DNA from: Syntrophobacteria bacterium
Lineage (GTDB): Bacteria; Desulfobacterota; Syntrophobacteria; JARFUL01
Length of the DNA stretch: 21,418 nucleotides
NCBI GenBank assembly: GCA_029289015.1
Contig: JARFUL010000115.1
Location: forward strand, 1 to 21,418
Reading direction: 5' to 3'
The position numbers and the translations under genes are program-made. Numbering within the stretch: the stretch's first letter is position 1; each line of letters opens with the position of its first letter. The notes beneath the pieces are model-generated. The model saw only the letters and a program-made list of their open reading frames with translations. It did not search any database and was not told the origin of the DNA. Below are positions 15,096 to 21,418 of the stretch, in pieces.

Positions 15096-16175
15096 ATGAA
15101 GGTCACCTGCCCCGGCTGCTCCACGGTCTACACCGTCCCTGAAAATAGGCTTACCAAAGAGCTCACCCAGATGGGCTGCCGCAAGTGCGGGGCCAACCTG
15201 GTCTTCTTCAGGTCCCCCGAGGCCGCGGCGCGTTCCGTGCCGGGCCCGCCCGCTCAGCCCGAGAAGAAGAGATGGTCCCCTGTCAAGCTCCTTAAGTACG
15301 CGGCCATCGGGTTCCTCGCGCTCGTTGTTGTGGGCGCGGCGGCGGTCTACGGGCTCTTCTACATGGCCAAGAGGTCCGAGGAATATAAGCTGGCCCGGGC
15401 CTTCATCATCAAGAATCCCGAGATAAACAGGGCCCTGGGCGGGAGAATAGACGAGGGCCCGTCCCTCACCTCGTTCAACGTAAAGAGTTCCAAGGGCCAG
15501 GGCAGAGCTGACATGGGGTTCGAGGTGGCCGGGCCCGCGGGGTCCACCGACGTGCGCGTCTTGCTCAAAAAGGAAGAGGGGGTGTGGCGCGTGGTGAAGG
15601 CCGAGTACCTGGGCCGCGACGGCAGGCAGATCATGGTCTTGCCGGGCCGCGCGGAGGCCGCGGCTCCAAAGCCCGGGAAGGGTGCGGCCCAAAAGCCCCA
15701 GGAGAAAAGGATGCTCGCGAGAGAGCGCTCCAAGGTCCATCTCGACCTGGCCCGGCGCTACTTTAGGGACAAGATGTTCAAACACGCGCTCAGGGAATGT
15801 ACCCGGGCCATAAGCGCAGACCCGAAGAACCCGGACGCGTACTTCCAAAGGGGCGTGTACCACGTGAAGAACGGGGCCGAGGAAAAGGGCCTCAACGACC
15901 TCAAGAAGACGGTGGCCCTCGACCCCGGGTATGCCAGGGCCTATGAGTACATGGGCTGGGTCTACGGCTCAAAGAAGGACTACGATGAGTCCGTGGCCCA
16001 GTTCAGCCGGCTCATCGAGCTGAAACCCCGCTACGGAAAGGCCTACTACCAGAGGGGCGCGGCCTACTTCAAGAAGGGGGATGCAAAGAGCGCGCTCAGG
16101 GACATGGAAAGATCCTGCAAACTCGGCTACAAGATGGGCTGCGAAACCCTGAGGCAGTTCAAGAAAGCCATCTGA
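15096..16175 (+). CDS. Zinc-ribbon (MJ0042) membrane protein with TPR repeats
   Basis: A 359-residue protein. An N-terminal MJ0042-type zinc ribbon (Cys5, Cys8, Cys28, Cys31) would be cytoplasmic. It is followed by a linker, a TM helix (about residues 66-88), a compact alpha-beta domain (about 95-170, resembling Coa1-like/DUF domains by eye), a Lys/Pro/Ala linker, and about four TPR units (about 205-350, with repeats of YFQRGVYHVKNG and YYQRGAAYFKKG type). The TPRs would be periplasmic and serve protein binding. The ATG at 15096 is chosen over TTG at 15090 because AAGGAG (15084-15089) is six bases away. The next gene starts 16 bases after the stop and shares the same Cys spacing. Confidence 0.85.
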   Translation: MKVTCPGCSTVYTVPENRLTKELTQMGCRKCGANLVFFRSPEAAARSVPGPPAQPEKKRWSPVKLLKYAAIGFLALVVVGAAAVYGLFYMAKRSEEYKLARAFIIKNPEINRALGGRIDEGPSLTSFNVKSSKGQGRADMGFEVAGPAGSTDVRVLLKKEEGVWRVVKAEYLGRDGRQIMVLPGRAEAAAPKPGKGAAQKPQEKRMLARERSKVHLDLARRYFRDKMFKHALRECTRAISADPKNPDAYFQRGVYHVKNGAEEKGLNDLKKTVALDPGYARAYEYMGWVYGSKKDYDESVAQFSRLIELKPRYGKAYYQRGAAYFKKGDAKSALRDMERSCKLGYKMGCETLRQFKKAI

Positions 16176-16191
16176 TACAAGGACTGAGGAG

Positions 16192-16935
16192 ATGAGGATA
16201 GTTTGCCGGAAGTGTAAGACGTCATTCGAAATTCCCGAGGACAGGCTCCCCGCGCACGGGTCCACCGTACCGTGCAAGAGTTGCGGCACCCCCTTCGCGT
16301 TCTTCGTGGTGGATTCCTCTTTCGCGTCCCAAGCCCAGGCGCGGCCGTCGCACCTTCCCGAGCAGTTCAGCCACACGAGCTACACCATAAAGAGGCAGAT
16401 ATTCAAGATCTTCGGCGGGGCCTTCCGCATCTACGATTCCCTGGGAAACCTCGTGTTTTACTCCAGGCAGAAGGCGTTCAAGCTCAAGGAGGACATCCGG
16501 GTCTTTACCGATGAGTCCATGGCCGAGGAGCTGCTCACCATAAAGGCCCGCCAGGTGCTGGATATTGCCGCGGCCTACGACGTGGAGGACCCGAGGACCC
16601 GTGAGAAGGTGGGCGCGCTGAGGCGCAAGGGGCTGAAGTCGATTATCAGGGACGAGTGGATCATTTTGGACCCGGACGACCGGGAGGTGGGGACCATAAA
16701 GGAGGACAGTGCCCTCCTGGCCGTTATCCGCCGCTTCCTGACCAACCTCATCCCCCAGTCCTACACCGGCGAGGTGAACACGAGGACGGTCTTCGAGTTC
16801 AAACAGAACTTCAACCCCTTCACCCTCAACATAAGCCTGGACTTCAGCCCGGACAGGGACGGTATTCTGGACAGGCGCCTCGGCATCGCGGCCGCGGTGC
16901 TCCTCACTGCGGTGGAGGGCAGGCAGAAGGGGTAG
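16192..16935 (+). CDS. Zinc-ribbon (MJ0042) protein with LURP-one/tubby-like domain
   Basis: A 247-residue protein. The N-terminal ribbon has Cys5, Cys8, Cys28 and Cys31, the same spacing as the upstream gene. The rest (about residues 65-245) follows the LURP-one-related/YxjI pattern of a 12-strand tubby-like barrel: YTIKRQIFKIFGGAFRIYDS, LVFYSRQKAFKLKEDIRVF, an IKARQVLDIAAAYDV strand and a C-terminal hydrophobic helix (LGIAAAVLLTAVEG). Tubby-like and scramblase-like members bind membrane phosphoinositides or lipids; the bacterial role is unclear. AAGGA is about eight bases before the ATG. The stop is seven bases from the convergent Nudix gene's stop. Confidence 0.82.
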   Translation: MRIVCRKCKTSFEIPEDRLPAHGSTVPCKSCGTPFAFFVVDSSFASQAQARPSHLPEQFSHTSYTIKRQIFKIFGGAFRIYDSLGNLVFYSRQKAFKLKEDIRVFTDESMAEELLTIKARQVLDIAAAYDVEDPRTREKVGALRRKGLKSIIRDEWIILDPDDREVGTIKEDSALLAVIRRFLTNLIPQSYTGEVNTRTVFEFKQNFNPFTLNISLDFSPDRDGILDRRLGIAAAVLLTAVEGRQKG

Positions 16936-16942
16936 GGGATAC

Positions 16943-17515
16943 TCAGCCCCCGTTCTTCGGCATCAGGGTCCAATCAAAGAGGAGGTTGACGAACTTGAGG
17001 ATTATCCGCGCGGTGGCCCCCCAGACCAGGTGGTCCCCCAGAAGGAAGTGGGGGTGGGGGTTCAGGGACCAGTTCTTTAGGTCTCTCACGTAGCCCAGCG
17101 GCGCGGGGATGATCTCCGCCACCTCCCGGGGGCTGGGGCGGAAGGGGTAGGGGTGGGGTATCATCCCCACCACGGGGTGGACCAGGAACCCGGTGGATAT
17201 GGTGGGCACGGGCTCCATGAGCCCCAGGATCTCCACCCTTTCGGGGTCGAGCCCCAGCTCCTCGAAAGATTCCCTCAGCGCGGTCGCGGTGGGGGTCTCG
17301 CCCGGCTCCGCCACCCCTCCGGGGAAGGAGACCTGGCGCTTGTGCTCCTTCACCTTGTCCGTGCGCTTTATCAGGAGGAGCCCGGTCTCCTCGCGGCCCC
17401 CGTCAACAAAGAGGGGCACAAGAACCGCGGCAGGCACGTGGCCTTCCAGCCGAAGGAACTCATCGGGCCTCCCCTTCAGGGCCTCCCTCAGGGTGTCAAA
17501 GGGGTTCTCTTCCAA
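16943..17515 (-). CDS. Nudix hydrolase, CoA pyrophosphatase type
   Basis: Hydrolyses CoA or derivatives to 4'-phosphopantetheine and 3',5'-ADP in characterised relatives (NudL/PCD1 group). The CoA-family signature LLLIKR...HKRQVSFPGG precedes a full Nudix box with Gly67, Glu73, Arg81-Glu82 and Glu85-Glu86. The C-terminal FVWG-like motif (here HLVWGATARIIL) is also typical. The frame is open to a TTG at 17602, but a TTG at 17515 is preferred: GGAGG lies five bases before it, and the resulting 190 residues and 30-residue lead-in match E. coli NudL (192 residues). The extra Pro/Gly-rich N terminus has no family support. It is alone on the minus strand. Confidence 0.88.
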   Translation of the reverse strand: MEENPFDTLREALKGRPDEFLRLEGHVPAAVLVPLFVDGGREETGLLLIKRTDKVKEHKRQVSFPGGVAEPGETPTATALRESFEELGLDPERVEILGLMEPVPTISTGFLVHPVVGMIPHPYPFRPSPREVAEIIPAPLGYVRDLKNWSLNPHPHFLLGDHLVWGATARIILKFVNLLFDWTLMPKNGG

Positions 17516-17657
17516 ATAACCCTCCGGAAATGCTGCTATTAGCCCGCCCGATCCCGGGCCGACCGCGGGGGCCGGGCCCCCTGGAAGCGGCTGCTTTACC
17601 AATGGTAATCAATGTGGGCCTTTTGTTCAACCAGTCTTTTCCTACGGGCTCGGTGGG

Positions 17658-17686
17658 TTGGCGAGAAGAGAGAATTTGCCTATAAT
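17658..17686 (+). promoter_or_regulatory. Sigma70-type promoter of the PBP gene
   Basis: A perfect -10 TATAAT (17681-17686) lies 17 bp after TTGGCG (17658-17663, four of six for the -35). Transcription would start near 17693, about 40 bases before the PBP start. The same TTG would be the first codon of the longest open frame, so the promoter argues against that start. Confidence 0.7.
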
Positions 17687-17735
17687 TCAAGCCTCTGGTA
17701 GGCTTTACAATGGTCAGACTCGGGAAGTTCGGGTT

Positions 17736-20117
17736 ATGATGAATTGCTCTATGAATAAGTCTATGCTCAACGCGGTAAAGAACAATCGGGGGTGGTCCCT
17801 CTTGAGGGTCATCTTCTGGATATTCTTCCTCACCTTCATGGGAGGGCTGGTGGGGGGCGGCCTCGTCTACTTCAACCTCACCAGTGACCTTCCCAAGATA
17901 GGGTCCCTCAAGGACTACAGGCCCCCGGTCGTCACCGAGGTCTACGACGACCAGGGGGAGGTCATAGGGGAGTTCTTCGTGGAGCGGCGCAAGGTGGTCT
18001 CCATCGATGAGATACCCCCGATGCTCATCAACGCGTTCGTGGCCTCGGAGGACGCGAGGTTCTGGGAGCACGAGGGCCTGGATTTCATCGGGATATTGAG
18101 GGCGCTCTACGCCAACATAAAGGCCCGAGAGATAAGGCAGGGCGGCTCCACCATAACCCAGCAGGTCACCAAGTCTTTGCTGCTCACCCCCACCCGCTCC
18201 TTCAGGCGGAAGTTCAGGGAGGCGGTGCTGGCCTACCGGATAGAGAAGTACCTCTCAAAGGAGGAGCTCATCACCCTGTACCTCAACCAGATCTACCTGG
18301 GGCACGGGGCCTACGGCGTGGCCGCGGCCGCGGAGAACTACTTCAACATACAGCTCGAGGACCTGAACCTCCCCCAGTGCGCGCTGCTGGCCGGCCTTCC
18401 CAAGGCTCCGAGCCGCTACTCACCCATATCCAACCCCGACGCGGCCCGCGCGAGGCAGGAGTATGTATTTGGCCAGATGGTGCGCCAGGGCTACATAACC
18501 GAGGAGGAGGCCCAAGTGGCCGGGCAAGCTTCCTGGGAGCTCAACCCCAGGAAACCGGGCCCCTCCATGAAGCTCCCTTACTTCACGGAGCACGTGAGGC
18601 GGATGCTCGAGGCCCGCTACGGCAGGAAGAACCTCTACGAGGAGGGGCTGAAGGTGTTCACCACGGTGAACACGAAGATGCAGCTCGAGGCTGAAAGCGC
18701 GGTCAAAAAGGGCCTCAAAGAGTATGAAGTACGCCGCGGGTTCAACAGGTTTCCCATAAGAAACCGCGAGGGGGATGACAGGGAGAAGTTCCTCAAGGAG
18801 CTGGCCAAGGAGAGGGCGCGGTTTCCCCTCAAGGAGGGCCTCGTCACCCTGGGGCTCGTGCACGAGGTCCAAAGGGAGAGCCGGGAGGCCGTGGTGGAGC
18901 TCGTGGGCGGCAAGGGGTTCATCCAGGTGCCGCGGCCCGATGAGGGGGGCGAGGATATCCTGGAGAAGCTCGGCCCCGGGGACGAGGTTTTCGTGCAGCT
19001 CAAGGACCTGGACACCGGTCGCGGGATGTGGAGGCTGGTGAGGCCGACCCGCTCCGGGATCCAGGCCGCGCTGGTCTCCATGGAGGTTGACACCGGCTTT
19101 GTCAGGGCCCTGGTCGGGGGTTGGGACTTCTATGAGTCCCAGTTCAACCGGGCGGTTCAGTCCCACAGGCAGCCCGGGTCCGCGTTCAAGCCCATAATCT
19201 ATAGCGCGGCCCTGGACAAGGGATATACCCCCTCCTCGATCATCATCGACGCGCCGGTGATCTTCGACACTCCCGAGCGGGGCGAGGGCAAGGACGCGAA
19301 ATGGAAGCCCCGCAACTACAAGGGCTCGTTCTTCGGCCCCACCACCCTGAGGATGGCCTTCATCCATTCCCGCAACGTGGTAACGGTGAAGCTCCTTGAA
19401 GCCCTGGGGGTGGGGTACGTGGTGGACTACGCGAGGAGGATGGGCATCGCGTCCCCCCTGAGCCGCAATCTCTCCCTCGCGCTCGGCTCATCGGGCCTTC
19501 CCCTGATAGAGCTCACCAGCGCGTACTCCGTGTTTCCCAACCTGGGCGAGCTCATCACCCCCATCTTCGTGACCAGGGTCCTCGACCGCACCGGCAAGGT
19601 GCTCCTCGAGCGTAAGCCGAGGAGGGAGAGGGTGATCTCCCGGGAGACCGCGTACATCATGACCCACCTCCTCACCGAGGTTGTCCAGTACGGCACCGGA
19701 AGGAGGGTGCGGGGCGTGGCCAAGGCCGTGGGGGGAAAGACCGGCACCACCAACAACCAGGAGGACGCGTGGTTCCTCGGTTTCACCCCGTCGCTCTTGG
19801 CCGGAGTGTGGGTGGGTTACGACGAGAAGAGGCCCCTGGGCGACAGGGAGACCGGGTCCAGGGCCGCGTCGCCCATCTGGCGGGCCTTCATGGAGGGGGT
19901 GCTCAAGGACAGGCCCAAGAGGGAAGCGTTCCAGGTGCCCGAGGGGGTGGTCTTTGCGAGGGTGGACCCGGCCACGGGACTCCTGGCAAGCCCCGACCTC
20001 GAGGACGCGGTCAAGGAGGTCTACAGGGCCGGGACCGCGCCCACCGAATACGCGAGCCCCGACAAAAAGCGGGGTGAGCGGCCCAGGGGGCTCCCCGCTG
20101 AGGACGTCTTCCAGTAG
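17736..20117 (+). CDS. mrcA: Class A penicillin-binding protein (PBP1A type)
   Basis: A 793-residue bifunctional peptidoglycan synthase. A basic N terminus and one TM helix (about residues 20-45) anchor it in the inner membrane. The GT51 glycosyltransferase domain (about 75-245) has catalytic Glu105 in ASEDARFWEH and the QGGSTITQQ and LYLNQIYLG motifs. An OB-like insert (about 300-450) precedes the transpeptidase, with Ser482-x-x-Lys485 (GSAFKP), Ser545-Arg-Asn547 and Lys668-Thr-Gly. Both activities look intact. Candidate starts are ATG 17736, 17739, 17751 and 17763; a TTG at 17658 is rejected because a promoter overlaps it. No clear Shine-Dalgarno decides between them. A DinG-like helicase gene follows after 13 bases. 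Confidence 0.93.
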   Translation: MMNCSMNKSMLNAVKNNRGWSLLRVIFWIFFLTFMGGLVGGGLVYFNLTSDLPKIGSLKDYRPPVVTEVYDDQGEVIGEFFVERRKVVSIDEIPPMLINAFVASEDARFWEHEGLDFIGILRALYANIKAREIRQGGSTITQQVTKSLLLTPTRSFRRKFREAVLAYRIEKYLSKEELITLYLNQIYLGHGAYGVAAAAENYFNIQLEDLNLPQCALLAGLPKAPSRYSPISNPDAARARQEYVFGQMVRQGYITEEEAQVAGQASWELNPRKPGPSMKLPYFTEHVRRMLEARYGRKNLYEEGLKVFTTVNTKMQLEAESAVKKGLKEYEVRRGFNRFPIRNREGDDREKFLKELAKERARFPLKEGLVTLGLVHEVQRESREAVVELVGGKGFIQVPRPDEGGEDILEKLGPGDEVFVQLKDLDTGRGMWRLVRPTRSGIQAALVSMEVDTGFVRALVGGWDFYESQFNRAVQSHRQPGSAFKPIIYSAALDKGYTPSSIIIDAPVIFDTPERGEGKDAKWKPRNYKGSFFGPTTLRMAFIHSRNVVTVKLLEALGVGYVVDYARRMGIASPLSRNLSLALGSSGLPLIELTSAYSVFPNLGELITPIFVTRVLDRTGKVLLERKPRRERVISRETAYIMTHLLTEVVQYGTGRRVRGVAKAVGGKTGTTNNQEDAWFLGFTPSLLAGVWVGYDEKRPLGDRETGSRAASPIWRAFMEGVLKDRPKREAFQVPEGVVFARVDPATGLLASPDLEDAVKEVYRAGTAPTEYASPDKKRGERPRGLPAEDVFQ

Positions 20118-20130
20118 GCCGGGTGTCGAG

Positions 20131-21418
20131 TTGAAAAGGATCTTTGGCCACGAGTCCCTTCTGGCCGCGGCTGTAGAGGGCTTCGAGGTGCGGTCCCAGC
20201 AGGAGGAGATGGCCCGCGCGGTCTGGGATGCCCTGGCCGCGGGGGAGGTCTTGCTGGTGGAGGCGGGCACCGGCACGGGGAAGACCTGGGCCTACCTCGC
20301 GCCCCTCATCCTCTCGGGGCTCAAGGCGGTGGTTTCCACCGGCACCAAGACCCTCCAGGACCAGATCCTCTTTAAAGACGTCCCCATCCTTCTCAAGGCC
20401 CTCTCCAAGGAGATAAGGGCCGTGCTCCTCAAGGGGAGGCGGAACTACCTGTGCCTCAGGAGGATGAACCTCATCCGGCAGAGGCCGCTCTTCACCGATA
20501 CGGAGGAGGTCCGCGTGTTCAACGAGGTGGGGGATTGGTCTGAGACCACGGAAACGGGAGATTTCTCAGAGCTCAGCCACCTGCCGGAAAAGCTGGCCAT
20601 CTTCTCGGACCTGTCCAGCGGCCAAGAGGCCTGCCTGGGCTCCAGGTGCGAGCTGAGCCAGGAGTGCTTCGTGACCAGGGCCCGGAGGCGCGCCCAGGCC
20701 GCGGAGCTGGTCATTGTGAACCACCATCTGTTCTTCGCGGACCTGGCCCTCAGGGCCGGGGGGTTCGGCGAGGTGGTCCCCAGGCACGAGGCGGTGGTCT
20801 TCGACGAGGCCCACTCCCTGGAGTCCGTCGCGCTGAGCCATCTGGGGCTCTCCCTCAGCTCCCACCAGGTCGCGGACCTCATCCGGGACGCGGCCAGGGA
20901 GCTGAGGTTCCATGACGGGCTCTACGGGAGCCTCAAGAGGAGCATCTCGGGGCTTACGTCCCTCTCGGGAGCGTTCTTCTCGGCCTTCCCCGCGGACGCG
21001 CCCAGAACCGGGCTCTCGGAGGTGGTCTCCGAGGGGCTCGTAAAGGGGGCCAGGGCGCTGGCGGACGGGTTTCGCGGGCTGGCGGGGGAGCTGGACGCGG
21101 ACAGGGGCAAGGACTGGGTGGACGCGCTCATACGGAGGGCCCGGGACCTCTCGGACCGGCTGGTCGAAATCATGGAGGGGGATGAGGGGGAGACCCGGGT
21201 GCGGTGGTTCGAGGCCCGCAAGCGCGGGGTCTTCCTCAGGGCCACACCGGTGGACGCGGCCCCGTTTTTGAGAGAGAACCTCTTCAGCCAGGCCGCGGCC
21301 ATGGTCTTCACCTCCGCGACCCTCACCGCGGGGGGCGACTTCAGCTTCTTCAGGTCCCAGATGGGTCTTGATGAGCGCGGCCGGGAGCTCGCGCTGCCCT
21401 CGCCCTTCGATTTTGCCA
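20131..21418 (+). CDS. dinG: DinG-family ATP-dependent Fe-S DNA helicase (3' end outside window)
   Basis: A superfamily 2 helicase of the DinG/XPD group, cut by the window end after 429 codons. Visible motifs are RSQQEEMARAV (Q-motif-like), Walker A EAGTGTGKT with Lys51, DEAH (225-228) and TSATLT near residue 391. Four Cys (108, 168, 173, 179) fit the 4Fe-4S site that distinguishes this group. The frame starts at TTG 20131, 13 bases after the PBP stop, with only a weak purine run upstream; an internal ATG in frame near 20209 would delete the Q motif. DinG unwinds DNA with 5'-3' polarity and resolves R-loops and D-loops in E. coli. Linkage to the PBP gene looks like operon packing without functional relation. 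Confidence 0.9.
   Translation, partial: MKRIFGHESLLAAAVEGFEVRSQQEEMARAVWDALAAGEVLLVEAGTGTGKTWAYLAPLILSGLKAVVSTGTKTLQDQILFKDVPILLKALSKEIRAVLLKGRRNYLCLRRMNLIRQRPLFTDTEEVRVFNEVGDWSETTETGDFSELSHLPEKLAIFSDLSSGQEACLGSRCELSQECFVTRARRRAQAAELVIVNHHLFFADLALRAGGFGEVVPRHEAVVFDEAHSLESVALSHLGLSLSSHQVADLIRDAARELRFHDGLYGSLKRSISGLTSLSGAFFSAFPADAPRTGLSEVVSEGLVKGARALADGFRGLAGELDADRGKDWVDALIRRARDLSDRLVEIMEGDEGETRVRWFEARKRGVFLRATPVDAAPFLRENLFSQAAAMVFTSATLTAGGDFSFFRSQMGLDERGRELALPSPFDFA

Overview
The window is GC-rich with heavy use of AGG for arginine, and comes from a Gram-negative (diderm) bacterium. It holds MCE/Mla lipid-transport genes, a class A penicillin-binding protein, a lipobox lipoprotein, a bactofilin and two MJ0042-type zinc-ribbon proteins. 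CHASE2 receptors, Ser/Thr kinases and MJ0042 ribbons together are typical of deltaproteobacterial lineages (Desulfobacterota/Myxococcota-like). That placement is inference; no rRNA or species marker is present.

Layout. (1) 1-6291, plus strand: the 3' part of a divergent polysaccharide deacetylase, a CHASE2 class III adenylate cyclase, then a compact MlaE-MlaF-MlaD lipid-transport set. The MCE protein has a long C-terminal extension that looks beta-strand rich. (2) 6292-6846 has no convincing protein gene. Its minus strand carries a complete promoter, cobalamin riboswitch aptamer and intrinsic terminator with no target gene, pointing at the 3' end of the MCE gene. (3) 6847-7810, minus strand: an rpoZ-led cluster with a helical hypothetical protein and a small Cys-rich zinc-finger-like protein, driven by a good sigma70-type promoter at 7849-7877. 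(4) 7880-8567 is about 690 bases without a convincing gene, with a cluster of competing GGGAGGGA/TCCCTCCC hairpins. (5) 8568-10598, plus: M23 endopeptidase, bactofilin, a small lipoprotein with two GY-x-x-GW repeats and a two-helix membrane protein. (6) 10694-14866, plus: a CHASE2-Ser/Thr kinase, a PP2C phosphatase and a tandem-FHA protein, which together make a full phospho-signalling module. (7) 15096-16935, plus: two neighbouring proteins that share an N-terminal zinc ribbon but differ downstream (TM plus TPR, and a LURP-one/tubby-like domain). (8) 16943-17515, minus: a CoA-type Nudix hydrolase. (9) 17736-21418, plus: a class A PBP and the 5' part of a DinG-family Fe-S helicase that runs off the window.

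The common theme is envelope construction and sensing. Two paralogous CHASE2 receptors share the motif GRWPWPR but feed different outputs, cAMP and protein phosphorylation. The first sits directly upstream of a lipid-transport operon; the second sits directly downstream of a peptidoglycan/bactofilin cluster and upstream of its own phosphatase and phosphopeptide reader. The best candidates for something undescribed are the orphan B12-riboswitch transcription unit, the paired CHASE2 circuits and the MCE protein's C-terminal extension.
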